Shown: positions 52,313 through 62,696, counted from the first letter of the stretch. The stretch: 64,000 bases of DNA from DATFMP01 sp035266845 (GCA_035266845.1 DATFMP010000057.1:47468-111467), one strand, 5' to 3'. The notes: generated by a model from the sequence alone, not told the origin. Made by a program: numbers and translations.

Positions 52313-55014
52313 GCATCCCCCTTCTGCAGCTTGGCCTGGGCGGCGTAGAGGAATTCCAGCGCCTCGCGGGGGCTCAGCCCGTCCAGTTCCAGCGCCCGAA
52401 TCTCCTCCAGCATGGGGTGCACATCCGCCAGGAACGAGAGCTGATGCCGTGCGCGGGCCGCCCGCTCCGTGCTGGCACGCTCGGCCGGCTCGGGCACGGC
52501 CGGCGCCGTCTGGGGCGCCAGGGCCGCCGCCCCGTTGTCGTCCTCGGCGAGAGCCGCCATCACCTCGTGCGCACGCTCCACCACGGCAGCGGGCAGACCC
52601 GCCAGCCGCGCCACCTGGATGCCGTAGCTGCGGTCCGCTTCCCCCGGCGTGAGCTTGCGCGTGAACACCAGCCGCTCTCCCGCTTCCTGGATGGACATGT
52701 TGAAGTTCTTGACCCGCGACAGCTCGTGCCCCAACTGCGTCAGCTCGTGGTAGTGCGTCGCGAAGAGCGTGAGGGCGCCGAGCCGGTGAATGTGCTCAAC
52801 CATGGCCCATGCAATGGAAATGCCGTCATAGGTGCTGGTGCCGCGCCCGATCTCGTCCAGCACCAGCAGGCTTTCCGCGGTCGCATTGTTGAGGATGTTG
52901 GCCGCCTCGTTCATCTCCAGCATGAACGTGCTCTGCCCCCGCGCCAGGCTGTCCGAGGCCCCCACGCGCGTGAAGATACGGTCCACCAGGGGCAACGTGG
53001 CGGCCGTGGCGGGGACGAAGCTGCCCGCCTGCGCCATGAGCTGGATCAGCGCCACCTGCCGCATCACGGTGGACTTGCCCGCCATGTTGGGGCCGGTGAT
53101 CAGCACGATCTGCGTGCCGTCCGCGCTCATCTCCAGGTCGTTGGGGATGAAACGCTCGCCGAAGTCGATGCGTTCGATGACGGGGTGGCGCCCGCCCTGG
53201 ATGGAGAGCCGCCGCTCGGCTCCCGGCGGCAGGATGTGCGGACGGGTGTAGCCGTTGCGGTGGGCCGCCTCCGCCAGGGCCGCCAGCACGTCCAGCGCCG
53301 CCACGCGGGTCGCCGTGCGCTGCATGCGGCGGGCATAGCCGCGCAGGATCGTGCGCACCTCCTGGAAGGCCTCGTATTCCAGCGCGGCGATGCGCTCCTC
53401 GGCGCCCAGGATCTTCTCCTCCAGCTCCTCCAGCTCGGGCAGCGTGTAGCGCTCCGCGTTGACCAGGGTCTGCTTGCGCGTGTAGTGCTCGGGCACCTTG
53501 CGCTGGTGGGTGCGCGGAATCTCCACGTAGTAGCCGAAGACCCTGTTGTAGCGCACCTTGAGCGAGCCGATGCCCGTGGCCTCGCGCTCGCGGGCCTCCA
53601 GCTCCGCGATCACATCGCGGCTGCCGCGCGAGAGCTTGCGCAGCGCGTCCAGCTCGCCGATTACGCCCTCGCCGATGTACCCGCCCTCGGTGAGCTTGAG
53701 CGAGGGCTCCTCCAGGAAGCGCTCGCGCAGGTAGTGGTGGATGTCCTCCAGCGGGTCGAACTCGTGTGAGAGCTGCGCCAGCAGCGGCGCCTGCAGCTCC
53801 GCCAGCAGCGGCGGGAGGATCTGCACGCCCCCCAGCGCCTCTCGCAGCGCCAGCATATCCGCCACGCCCGCCTGCGGCAGGCTCACGCGGCCGATGGTGC
53901 GCTCCAGGTCGCGCACGCGCTCCAGGATGCCGCGCAGGGCGTCGCGGCTGGGCTGGTTGCCCACCAGCTCCTCCACGGCCTCCAGGCGCGCCTCGATGGC
54001 CTCGGCTTCCTGCAGGGGCGAGGCCAGCCAGCGCCGCAGCAGCCGCGCACCCATAGGCGTGCGGGTCTGGTTCAACACGGCGAACAGCGTGTGCCGGCGC
54101 GCCCCGGGCGAGCGGTTCTCGAACAGCTCCAGGTGCTCCAGGGTGGCCGCGTCCAGCCACATCATGCGCTCGGCCAGCCGCGGGCGCGGCGGCGACAGGT
54201 GCGCCAGCTCGGACTTCTGTGTGTCGCTGAGGTAGGTCAGCAGCGCCCCGGCCGCGCGCAGGGCAGCCTCCAGGTGCTCCACGCCAAAGCCGGCCAAGTT
54301 GGCCGTCTCGAACTGCGCCGTGAGCCGCCGCTTGGCCCGTCCCAGCTCGAACCACGCCGCAGGCGCCGCCTCCATGTGCACCGGCACGTCGCCCTCACCG
54401 CGCAGCCGCCGCTCCAGCTCACTCCGCACGGCCTCCAGCAGCGTGCTGTCACCCTCGGCGCGGGGCTCGGGGAGCAGGATTTCGCGCGGCTGCTCCACGG
54501 CGATGAACTCGTAGAGCCGGTCGCGCTGGGCCGCGGCGAATTCGATCACTTCGAACTGCCCCGTGGTGAGGTCCGCCAGCGCCAAGCCCACCGTTCCGCT
54601 GCGCCCGCGGGGCTCCACGGCCATCAGCAGCGAGGGCCGGTCGCTCTCCAGCGAGGCATCGGCGGTCACCGTGCCGGGGGTCACCACGCGCACCACCTCG
54701 CGGCGCACCACGCCCTTGGCCTGCGCCGGATCCTCCATCTGCTCGGCGATGGCCACCTTGAAGCCCGCGGCGGTGAGACGGTTCAGGTATTGCTCGAAAG
54801 CGTGGTAGGGCACCCCAGCCATGGGCACGGGGTTCTCTGAGCTCTTGTTGCGGGTGGTGAGCGCGATGTTCAGCGCCTCGGACGCCTTGACGGCATCCTC
54901 GCCGAACATCTCGTAGAAGTCGCCGGCACGGAAGAACAGAATGCAGTCCGGATGCGCCGCCTTGAGCGCGTTGAACTGCTTCATCATCGGCGTGTCGGAA
55001 TTAACCAGGGCCAT
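52309..55014 (-). CDS. mutS: DNA mismatch-repair protein MutS
   Basis: A 901-aa MutS: the mismatch-intercalating Phe-x-Glu at residues 33-35 (GDFYEMF), connector and lever domains, Walker A GPNMAGKST (about 640), Walker B DEIGRGTSTYDG and FATHYHELTQL, and a helical C-terminal tail. It recognises base mismatches and slides in complex with MutL. It is followed without gap by the amidase gene, an arrangement I associate with Desulfovibrio relatives. Confidence 0.96.
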   Translation of the reverse strand: MALVNSDTPMMKQFNALKAAHPDCILFFRAGDFYEMFGEDAVKASEALNIALTTRNKSSENPVPMAGVPYHAFEQYLNRLTAAGFKVAIAEQMEDPAQAKGVVRREVVRVVTPGTVTADASLESDRPSLLMAVEPRGRSGTVGLALADLTTGQFEVIEFAAAQRDRLYEFIAVEQPREILLPEPRAEGDSTLLEAVRSELERRLRGEGDVPVHMEAAPAAWFELGRAKRRLTAQFETANLAGFGVEHLEAALRAAGALLTYLSDTQKSELAHLSPPRPRLAERMMWLDAATLEHLELFENRSPGARRHTLFAVLNQTRTPMGARLLRRWLASPLQEAEAIEARLEAVEELVGNQPSRDALRGILERVRDLERTIGRVSLPQAGVADMLALREALGGVQILPPLLAELQAPLLAQLSHEFDPLEDIHHYLRERFLEEPSLKLTEGGYIGEGVIGELDALRKLSRGSRDVIAELEAREREATGIGSLKVRYNRVFGYYVEIPRTHQRKVPEHYTRKQTLVNAERYTLPELEELEEKILGAEERIAALEYEAFQEVRTILRGYARRMQRTATRVAALDVLAALAEAAHRNGYTRPHILPPGAERRLSIQGGRHPVIERIDFGERFIPNDLEMSADGTQIVLITGPNMAGKSTVMRQVALIQLMAQAGSFVPATAATLPLVDRIFTRVGASDSLARGQSTFMLEMNEAANILNNATAESLLVLDEIGRGTSTYDGISIAWAMVEHIHRLGALTLFATHYHELTQLGHELSRVKNFNMSIQEAGERLVFTRKLTPGEADRSYGIQVARLAGLPAAVVERAHEVMAALAEDDNGAAALAPQTAPAVPEPAERASTERAARARHQLSFLADVHPMLEEIRALELDGLSPREALEFLYAAQAKLQKGDA

Positions 55015-55154
55015 CGCCGCTTGCTGCCGGGGTGGTAGCTACTGCGCTGATCTGCTTGGGAGACGAAGCCACAGCAGACCAGATTCCCCCCGGGCTGGCA
55101 AGCCGCGGGCGCCGCAACTGCCCGACCGTGCGGAGAGCTTTGCTCGCCGGGCCT

Positions 55155-56165
55155 TCAGCCGCGGCGGCAGAGGTAGATGCCCTCCTCGCCCTGCGCCCCC
55201 ACCCAGCGCTCCGCGACGGGCAGCCCCGCCGCCTCCAGCAACGTAGCACCGCCGTCCGCTGTGAAGCGGTGCGAGTGAAACACCTCCAGGCGCCGGCCGG
55301 AGGGAAAGCGCAACGCCTCTCCGTGCAGCGTGATGGACACCGTTTCCCGCAGCGCCGCACGCACGGCCACCTGCCACGCCGACTCGTTGGTAAGGCCCAG
55401 CGCGGGGCCCTCCGCCAGCGGCCGCGCGGCGATATCCAGCGCGAACGTGCGCGCGGACACGCCCAGCTCGGCCAGGGCTCCCACGTACCACGCCCGTGCC
55501 AGCACGTTGTCGTACTGCATCAGGATACGCGCACCGTCGGCCGTCATGCCCTCCGGCGAAAGGTTAGCCGAGACCAGCACAACGTCCCCCGGCCGCAGCA
55601 GCCCCGCCAGCCAAGCCGGGAACGTGCGCACGTCCAGGTTGGGCAGCACGCCGAAGGCTGTGTAGATGCGGCGTGCCTTGGGCACGATCGCCTCCAGCCA
55701 ATGCTCCAGTTCAGGGGACGCCGCCATATCCGCCACCAGCGGGTGCAGCGCCACGCCCTTGCAGCGCCGGCGCGCCAGCAGGGCCGCCTCAGCCACCAGC
55801 GCCCCGCTCGCGTCCAGCGGCGCGTAGTGCAGGTGCCGCTCCGGCGCAGCATCGCTCAGCCGATGCAGCAGGTCGGCGTCCTTGCTGCCGCCGCCGCTGC
55901 CCACGCCCACCAGCAGCACAGGGTTGTCGCCTACCGCCTCCACCGCCGCCCGGAAGGCCTTGCCGTATAGCGTGCGCAGTGCCGCGTCCGTACGCGAGGG
56001 CGACCACGCCGCGTGGTAGTCCAGCCAGCGTTGGGCCTGGGCGGGGGACTCGTAGAGCAGCTTGCCGGGCAACTCAAGCGCACGCAGGGAGGCCAGCAGC
56101 GCCTCGCGGCGAGCCTCGGGATATTCGCTGGCGTGCAGCGTAATCGGCAGGAAGGTGTCGTTCAT
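55155..56165 (-). CDS. EgtD-like histidine-specific SAM methyltransferase
   Basis: A 336-aa methyltransferase of the EgtD/histidine-specific type. SAM loop is GVGSGGGSKDADLL, followed by HLHYAPLDASGALV. Typical length of EgtD is about 320. EgtD trimethylates histidine as the first step to ergothioneine; the assigned substrate is an inference from family because the EgtB sulfoxide synthase is not in the window and the family also includes fungal and other methyltransferases. Divergent from the ABC exporter across 206 bases. No clear ribosome-binding site. Confidence 0.75.
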   Translation of the reverse strand: MNDTFLPITLHASEYPEARREALLASLRALELPGKLLYESPAQAQRWLDYHAAWSPSRTDAALRTLYGKAFRAAVEAVGDNPVLLVGVGSGGGSKDADLLHRLSDAAPERHLHYAPLDASGALVAEAALLARRRCKGVALHPLVADMAASPELEHWLEAIVPKARRIYTAFGVLPNLDVRTFPAWLAGLLRPGDVVLVSANLSPEGMTADGARILMQYDNVLARAWYVGALAELGVSARTFALDIAARPLAEGPALGLTNESAWQVAVRAALRETVSITLHGEALRFPSGRRLEVFHSHRFTADGGATLLEAAGLPVAERWVGAQGEEGIYLCRRG

Positions 56166-56371
56166 GGGCAGGAGCCGGAAGAGCGAAGGGTGACCGTGCG
56201 GCCGTGCCCACGCGGTGCTGGACGCACCGTCGGGCCATCCAACCCGCAGCGGACCAAGCGAACGACGGTTACACGCCGCCGGAAATTGGGGTATCCTGGC
56301 AGGGTTGCCTCGCGCGCCGCACCAGCGGCCGCACCCCCGCACAGCCATTGCACCCGGAGTCGACCACCCGC

Positions 56372-58174
56372 ATGAAGCGTCTGCCGTTCCTGCTGTCCCT
56401 GTTGCGCCAGCATGCCCTGTCCTACCTGGGCGGCGCGCTGCTGCTGGCGGCCACGCTGTGGATGACGCTCTCCATCCCGGAGTATCTGCAGCAGGCCATC
56501 GACATCCTGGAACGCAACCCGGACCCAACCGGCAGCGCCTTTCTGGATCGCGTGGGCTGGATCCTCTTCTTCGCCCTGGCCGTGATCTTCACCCGCACCG
56601 GCTCGCGTCTGCTGTTCTTCGTGCCCGGACGCCGTGTGGAGTTTGACCTGAAGAATCGCCTGTTGGCTCACTTGGCAACCCTGCAACGTGGCTTCTACCT
56701 GGAAAATCCCAGCGGCGCCATCATTTCGCGCATCAACAACGACATCAACGGCGTGCGCATGATGATGGGCTTCGGCCTGCTGGGGCTGGGCAATTCCGTG
56801 GGCATGCTCTCCCTGGCGCCCTACTACATGTACACGATCTCGCCCCGGCTCACGCTCTATTGCGCCCTGCCGATCCTGCTCGCCTTCGCCGGACTGCAGG
56901 TGGCCGTGCGCAAACTGCGGCACCAGCAGCTCGTGCAGATGAAGGCGCTGCAGGACCTCTCGGACTTCACCGTCGAATCGTACAACGGCATCGACGTGCT
57001 GAAGTCCTATCGGGCGCTGCCCTGGAGCGAGGACAAGTTCCGCGGCCTCAGCGACGCGGTGCGCGATGCGGGCATCCGCATGGCCAACATCCGCGTGTTC
57101 GTGATGCCGATCCTCTCGCACATCGTGAACGGCCTCAAGGTGATGCTGGTGCTGGTGGGCGGCATCATGGTGGTGCGCGAGCAGATGACGATGGGCGAGT
57201 TCCTCAGCTACAGCCTGTACCTTTCCATGCTGGTGCCGCCGCTGATGGGCATGACGTTCATGATCTTCGTGCTCCAGCGCGGCTTCACCAGCCTGATCAG
57301 CCTGGGCCAGGTGTTCGGCACGCAGCCCGGTCTGCCGCCCGCGCTGCCCGAGGCCGAGGCGGCCCTGCCGGAATCGCTGGGCGATGGCCTGCGCGTGCAG
57401 GGGCTCACCTACGCCTACGCGGACGACCCGGCGCACCCCGCGCTACAGGACGTCGCATTGGCAGTGCGACCGGGAGAGATCGTGGGTCTGTTCGGCCCCA
57501 TCGGCTCCGGCAAGACCACGCTGGTGAACGTGCTCAACCGCTACCTCACGCCGCCGCCCGGCACCGTGCTGCTGGATGGGGTGGACGTGACTACGCTCAG
57601 CCTGGCCCGCCTGCGCCGCCACTTGGTCACCGTGACGCAGGAGCCCTTCCTGTTCTCCGATTCCGTGCGCGAGAACATCCGCTTCGCCGCCGACGCCGAG
57701 GACGACCGGGCGCTGCAGGAGGCCGTGCACGCCGCCGCGCTGGAGGCGGACCTGGCGGGCTTCCCGGCCGGACTCGATACATTGGTGGGGGAGAAGGGCA
57801 TCACGCTCTCCGGCGGCCAGAAACAACGTATCTCCCTGGCGCGTGCCATCCTCAAGCCCTGCGACCTGCTGATCCTGGACGACGTGCTCTCCGCGGTGGA
57901 CCACGAGACGGAGCGATTCCTGATCGACCAGATCTACCGCTTCCGGCAGGCACACGCGACGCTCATCGTCTCGCACCGCATCTCCGCGCTGGAGCGGGCC
58001 AGCCGCGTGGTGGTGCTGGAGCACGGACGCGTCGTGGCCAGCGGCCCCCATGCCGAGCTGATCGAGCGCGAGGGGCCCTATCGCGAGGCGTGGCTGCTGC
58101 AGAGCGAGCAGGGCACGACCGCGGGCAGCGGAGCGCCCACGGGTGACGCCGAGACACCGGGGGGCCGCGCATGA
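56372..58174 (+). CDS. ABC exporter half-transporter, degenerate-site subunit
   Basis: A 600-aa type I (ABCB-like) half-transporter: six-helix membrane domain (about 15-310), then an ATPase with Walker A GPIGSGKTT, a canonical signature LSGGQ and Walker B LLILDDVLSAVD, in which the usual catalytic Glu is Asp. It ends in an ATGA overlap with the next gene, its predicted partner. The pair resembles heterodimeric multidrug or lipid exporters such as SmdAB, TM287/288 and MdlAB; substrate unknown. Confidence 0.9.
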   Translation: MKRLPFLLSLLRQHALSYLGGALLLAATLWMTLSIPEYLQQAIDILERNPDPTGSAFLDRVGWILFFALAVIFTRTGSRLLFFVPGRRVEFDLKNRLLAHLATLQRGFYLENPSGAIISRINNDINGVRMMMGFGLLGLGNSVGMLSLAPYYMYTISPRLTLYCALPILLAFAGLQVAVRKLRHQQLVQMKALQDLSDFTVESYNGIDVLKSYRALPWSEDKFRGLSDAVRDAGIRMANIRVFVMPILSHIVNGLKVMLVLVGGIMVVREQMTMGEFLSYSLYLSMLVPPLMGMTFMIFVLQRGFTSLISLGQVFGTQPGLPPALPEAEAALPESLGDGLRVQGLTYAYADDPAHPALQDVALAVRPGEIVGLFGPIGSGKTTLVNVLNRYLTPPPGTVLLDGVDVTTLSLARLRRHLVTVTQEPFLFSDSVRENIRFAADAEDDRALQEAVHAAALEADLAGFPAGLDTLVGEKGITLSGGQKQRISLARAILKPCDLLILDDVLSAVDHETERFLIDQIYRFRQAHATLIVSHRISALERASRVVVLEHGRVVASGPHAELIEREGPYREAWLLQSEQGTTAGSGAPTGDAETPGGRA

Positions 58175-60093
58175 GCCTGTTCCGTCCCGAGCGCACCCCG
58201 GCCCTGCTGCGCATGATGTGGCCGCGGCTGAAGGCCTACCGCTGGCAGGCACTGGTGGTGGCGCTGCTGCTGCCGCTTTCCGCCGTGATGGCCATGCTGG
58301 TGCCCTACCTGACCAAGGTGGCCATCGACGAGTTCATCGTGCCGGCCGCGCGGCTGCACGACGTCGAGCCCTACCTGACCCCGCTGGTGCACCTCATCGC
58401 CCTGGCCGGGGCCATCGTGGTGGTGGGCTACGTGGCCGATGCGTTCTACGTGGCACTGTTGCAGCGCGCCGGCCAGCGCCTGATCGCGGAGATGCGGGAG
58501 ATCGTCTACCGGCGCTCCCTGCGCCTGCCGCGCAGCTACTTCGACCAGCACCCGATCGGCGCCATCCTCACACGCGTCACCAGCGACGTGGAGGCACTGG
58601 GCGAGAGCATCGCCACCGGCGTGCTCTCCATGGTCGTGGACGCCATGAAGACCGTGGCCTTCCTGGCCATGATGTTCTACCTGGACTGGCGGCTCACGCT
58701 GGTACTACTGATCCTGCTGCCCGTTCTGACGCTGCTCATCCGATTCTTCCAGCGCCGCGTGCGCAAGACGTTCTTCGTGGCGCGCCAAGCCCTCAGCGAG
58801 GCCACGGGTTACCTGCAGGAGTGCCTGGCCGGCGTGAAGACCATCCAGCTCTTCGGGGCGGAGCGGCAGGCGTTGCAGCACTTCAAGGAGAAGAACTACC
58901 GCTTCTACCGCGCGCAGAACCGCTCCAACCTGTACGACGCACTGCTGTTCGCGCTGGTCGAAGGCGTGACCACCCTGGCCCTGGCCCTGGTGCTGTGGTA
59001 CGCGGCCGGCTCGCTGCTGGCGGGCACGCTGACCCTGGGGGTGCTGGTGGCCTTCATGGAATACATCCAGCGCCTGTTCGTGCCCGTACGCGAGTTCAGC
59101 CAACAGGTGGCCGTGATCCAGCGCGCCATGGCGGCCCTGGACCACATCAACGACCTGTGCGCCGTGCCCCTGGACGACGCCGAGGAGCCCCCACCCGACG
59201 AGGTTGTCGTCCAACCGTCCGCCCGGCAAGGCAGGCCGGCGGCCGCGGCAGCCGAGGCTGCCGCTGAGCCCTTCCGCGAGCTGGTGTTCGAGGACGTGCG
59301 CTTCCGCTACCGCGCGGACGGGCCGGAGATCCTCAAGGGCATCTCGTTCACCGTGCGCACGGGGCAGACCCTGGCCCTCGTGGGCGCCACCGGCTCCGGC
59401 AAGTCCACCGTGATCCGCCTGCTCACCCGCGCCTACGGGGGCTACACCGGCTCCATCCGCATCAACGGCACGGAGCTACGGGAGATTCCCGCGGCGCGGC
59501 TGGGGCGCATGATCTCTGTGGTGCACCAGGGCGTGTTCCTCTTCCACGGCACGGTGGCCTTCAATATCGCGCTGGGCCGCCCGGGCATCATGCGCGAGGA
59601 CGCGGAGCGCGCTGCGCGGTACGTGCACGCAGACGAATTCATCCAGCGCCTGGAGGGAGGGTACGATGCGCTCATCACCCAGGGCGGCGTGAACCTCTCC
59701 GCCGGGCAGGCACAGTTGCTCTCCTTCGCACGGGCCGTTGCGGCACAAACGGAGCTGATCGTGCTGGACGAGGCCACGAGTTCCGTGGATTCCATGACCG
59801 AGCACCTGATCCAGCGGGCCGTGGGGCGCCTGTACGAGGACAAGACCGTCATTGCCATCGCCCACCGCCTGAGCACTATCCGCAACGCGGACACAATCCT
59901 GGTCATGTCCGCCGGGCACGTGGTGGAGGCGGGCTCGCACGCCGAGCTGATGGCGCGGGGCGGCGCGTACGCTACCCTGGTGGGACGCCTGGAGGCCGGC
60001 GAATCCCCCGCGCTGGCGGTGGAGGCCCTGGCCGAGGCCGCGGAAGCAAGCGTGGACTCGCGCTCCATCCGCCGTGCCAAGGGCGGAGACTAA
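58171..60093 (+). CDS. ABC exporter half-transporter, catalytic-site subunit
   Basis: A 640-aa half-transporter: six membrane helices (about 20-305), a charged linker, then an ATPase with Walker A GATGSGKST, a degenerate signature LSAGQ and Walker B LIVLDEATSSVD with the catalytic Glu intact, and H-loop IAHRLST. Its degenerate LSAGQ faces the degenerate Walker B of the partner across the dimer interface, leaving one ATP site active. This matches asymmetric heterodimers. Start overlaps the partner stop (ATGA). Confidence 0.91.
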   Translation: MSLFRPERTPALLRMMWPRLKAYRWQALVVALLLPLSAVMAMLVPYLTKVAIDEFIVPAARLHDVEPYLTPLVHLIALAGAIVVVGYVADAFYVALLQRAGQRLIAEMREIVYRRSLRLPRSYFDQHPIGAILTRVTSDVEALGESIATGVLSMVVDAMKTVAFLAMMFYLDWRLTLVLLILLPVLTLLIRFFQRRVRKTFFVARQALSEATGYLQECLAGVKTIQLFGAERQALQHFKEKNYRFYRAQNRSNLYDALLFALVEGVTTLALALVLWYAAGSLLAGTLTLGVLVAFMEYIQRLFVPVREFSQQVAVIQRAMAALDHINDLCAVPLDDAEEPPPDEVVVQPSARQGRPAAAAAEAAAEPFRELVFEDVRFRYRADGPEILKGISFTVRTGQTLALVGATGSGKSTVIRLLTRAYGGYTGSIRINGTELREIPAARLGRMISVVHQGVFLFHGTVAFNIALGRPGIMREDAERAARYVHADEFIQRLEGGYDALITQGGVNLSAGQAQLLSFARAVAAQTELIVLDEATSSVDSMTEHLIQRAVGRLYEDKTVIAIAHRLSTIRNADTILVMSAGHVVEAGSHAELMARGGAYATLVGRLEAGESPALAVEALAEAAEASVDSRSIRRAKGGD

Positions 60094-60149
60094 CCGCCCG
60101 TGCGGGGGGATCGGCAAGAGGTGACCGAGCGAGCCGTGCGGGGAGCGCC

Positions 60150-61673
60150 ATGATGGGCGAGGCGCTGCTGGCACTGGCACCCCTGGCGGTGCTGGTGCTG
60201 GCTATGGCAGCCTTCGAGCTGCCCACCTTCCGCGCCGCGCTGCTGGCCCTGGCCGTGCTGGCCGCCGTAACGGCCCTGCGCGCCCCGCCGGCCGTGCTGC
60301 CCGCGCTGTGGGGTCACGCCGCGGCGGATACCGTCGTGCTCACCGCCACGGTCGTCTACACGCTCTTCTTCGGCCTGCTGCTCTACCAACTGCTGTCCCA
60401 GGGCGGGGCCCTGCAGCCCCTGCTGCAGGGCCTGCAGGCGCTGGGCCGCACCCCGCTGGAGCGCCTGCTGTGGGTGCTGCTCGTGTTCGGGCCCCTGTTC
60501 GAGTCCACCATGGGCTTCGGGCTGGGCGTGGTAGCTGTGGTGCCCATGCTGCTGGGCCTGGGCTACGCGCCGGGGCAGACCCTGCTGCTCTCCCTGATCA
60601 GCCAGCTCGCCGTGCCCTGGGGCGCCCTGGCCATCGGCATGGCCCTGGGCGCAGCGATGGTGCACCTGCCGCTGGCCCAGGTGGGCAGCGCAGCGGCCCT
60701 ATTCAACCTCCCCGCGCTGGCGGTCTTCTGGCTGATGGCGCTGCGGCTGGCCGGGCTGCGGCCCACGCCGGCCGTGCTGGGCCGCAGCGCGCTGGCCGTG
60801 GCCGTCTTTGGCGCGGGCGTCTGGTGTGCCAACCGCTGGAGCAGCCCGGAGCTGGGCGGCATCGCGGGGGCGGGCCTGCTGGCGGGCTGGCTCTGGCTCA
60901 GCGGGGCGGGCCTGGACGCCGCGCGCTCCGCGCCTCGCCCCGCAGGCCGTGCCGTGCTGCGAGCGGTGCTGCCCGTGGCCGTGCTGGTTGCGCTGCTGCT
61001 GGTCACGCGCCTCGCGGCCCCCCTGCGCGCTTGGCTGGTGACCCACGCCGTGCTGCGCCTGCCGGGTAGCACCTTCGCCCTACCCCTGCTCTACAATCCC
61101 GGCGCGAGCCTGCTGCTGGCGGCGCTGGCCGCGGGCCTCGCCGCGCCACGTGACCCCGCCGCGGCGCCGGGCTGGGTGCGCGCCGCTCTGGGTGCAACGT
61201 TGCGTCAGTGGTGGCCGGTGGCCCGCGCCGTGGCGGTGCTGGTGCTCATCGCCCGCGTGATGGCGGATTCGGGGCTGACCGGCGCGCTGGGGGCCGCCGG
61301 CGCGGCCCTGCCCTCCGCACTGTCCGTGGGCAGCGTGGCGCCGTTGGCGGCCCTGGGTGGCTTCCTCACCGGCAGCGTGGCCGGCGCCAATGCGCTGTTC
61401 GTGGAGTTGGTGCTGCACCTGGGCGGCGGGCCCGGGGCGGCGGCGCCCTGGGTGCTGGGCCTGTTCAACGTGCTGGCCGCCGCTTTCACGGCCTTTTCAC
61501 CCGCCCGCCTGGTGTTCGCGGCGGTGATGACGCAAAAGCCCGGTGCCGAGGGCTGGGCGCTGCGCCGCATGGCGCCGCTGATGGCGGCCCTGCTGCTGTG
61601 GGGGCTGCTGGCGCTGGGCCTCCTGGCCCTGCTCGCGCCCAGCCCGGCCAGCCCGTGGCTGCCCGGGCCGTAG
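60150..61673 (+). CDS. lactate permease family (LctP) transporter
   Basis: A 507-aa polytopic protein of about 12-13 helices. LctP hallmarks: GPLFESTMGFGLGVV, LLYNPGASLLL and GGFLTGSVAGANALF. The family imports L-lactate, D-lactate or glycolate with protons. It follows the exporter by 57 bases on the same strand but is not obviously functionally linked. Substrate is inferred from family. Confidence 0.85.
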   Translation: MMGEALLALAPLAVLVLAMAAFELPTFRAALLALAVLAAVTALRAPPAVLPALWGHAAADTVVLTATVVYTLFFGLLLYQLLSQGGALQPLLQGLQALGRTPLERLLWVLLVFGPLFESTMGFGLGVVAVVPMLLGLGYAPGQTLLLSLISQLAVPWGALAIGMALGAAMVHLPLAQVGSAAALFNLPALAVFWLMALRLAGLRPTPAVLGRSALAVAVFGAGVWCANRWSSPELGGIAGAGLLAGWLWLSGAGLDAARSAPRPAGRAVLRAVLPVAVLVALLLVTRLAAPLRAWLVTHAVLRLPGSTFALPLLYNPGASLLLAALAAGLAAPRDPAAAPGWVRAALGATLRQWWPVARAVAVLVLIARVMADSGLTGALGAAGAALPSALSVGSVAPLAALGGFLTGSVAGANALFVELVLHLGGGPGAAAPWVLGLFNVLAAAFTAFSPARLVFAAVMTQKPGAEGWALRRMAPLMAALLLWGLLALGLLALLAPSPASPWLPGP

Positions 61674-61697
61674 CGCCCCGGTTCGTAGCCCGGCGGG

Positions 61698-62390
61698 CTA
61701 TTTGCCGGCAAGGGGTTCGTTCTCGGCGGCCAGGGCGGCCTTGCGGGCGGGGATGGAGCGCGGGTCGTCCGCGCCGATCACGGGGCGCTCCATGGTGAAG
61801 CGGTCCGCCGTGCGGCAATACTCCACGGCCCCCATGCGCCCGACGGGCCGCAGCACGTCCACCAGGATCGGGCTGCGCGCGGCGGGGTCGATGATGCGGT
61901 CGTCCAGATGCCAGTGCACCACCTCGCCGATGATGTGGCTGGTGTGGGCGCCCTCGCGGCCCAGCCGCAGGTGATGCAGCAGCTTGCACTCGAAGGCCAC
62001 CATCGCCTCGGCCACGCGGGGCACGTCCACCGCGGTGCCGGGCACGGGCGTCAGGCCCGCCTCCGCGAACTCGCTGATGTCCGCCCCAAAGTCCCCGCAG
62101 GTCTGGTTCATCTCCTCGGCGATGTGCTCGCTTACGATGTGCACGATGAACTCCGGGTGCTCGCTGATGTTGCGCGAGGTGTCCTTCATCTCCAGTCCGC
62201 GGTCGCCCACGGAAAACGCCAGGATGGGCGGATTGCCCGTGATGGCATTGAAGAACGAGAACGGCGACAGGTTCGCGTGCCCCTCGCGCGAGCGCGTGGA
62301 GACGAATGCGATGGGCCGCGGCACAACCGTGCCGATCAGGTACTTGTACAGTTCCGGGCCCGGCCGTTCGGCGGTGGAAAAAGACGCCAT
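61698..62390 (-). CDS. flavin reductase-like FMN-binding protein
   Basis: A 230-aa flavin-reductase-domain protein: YKYLIGTVVPRPIAFVSTRSREGHANLSPFSFFNAI (FMN-binding beginning), a GxxxHTSHIIGEVV segment and an HLDD motif. Members reduce flavin for two-component monooxygenases or bind FMN. Convergent with the permease gene, 24 bases away. Start at 62390 is the family start. Confidence 0.86.
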   Translation of the reverse strand: MASFSTAERPGPELYKYLIGTVVPRPIAFVSTRSREGHANLSPFSFFNAITGNPPILAFSVGDRGLEMKDTSRNISEHPEFIVHIVSEHIAEEMNQTCGDFGADISEFAEAGLTPVPGTAVDVPRVAEAMVAFECKLLHHLRLGREGAHTSHIIGEVVHWHLDDRIIDPAARSPILVDVLRPVGRMGAVEYCRTADRFTMERPVIGADDPRSIPARKAALAAENEPLAGK

Positions 62391-62696
62391 GGGAAACCTT
62401 TGCTGGGTAGAGGGTCGGGGGCGGCGGTCGCGGCAGCGTAACGCCGGCTCGTGGTCTGCCGATTTTAGCACCGATCACCGGCATGGGTAAGGCGGCGCAA
62501 CGCCACCGGCATGCACATGGCCGCCGCGCCCCTGCAATTGGCAGGCTCGCGGGGCGCGTGATAGATTGGAGCCAACAAAAGAGGGGCGTCACGCGCCATC
62601 GGTCCGCGCCACAGCGGGAGCGCGGCGGGCCGGGGGGCCGCACCTGCACGCCGGATGGCCCCTGCCGACCTCCAGCCCTCATGCGGAGCGCACCTG

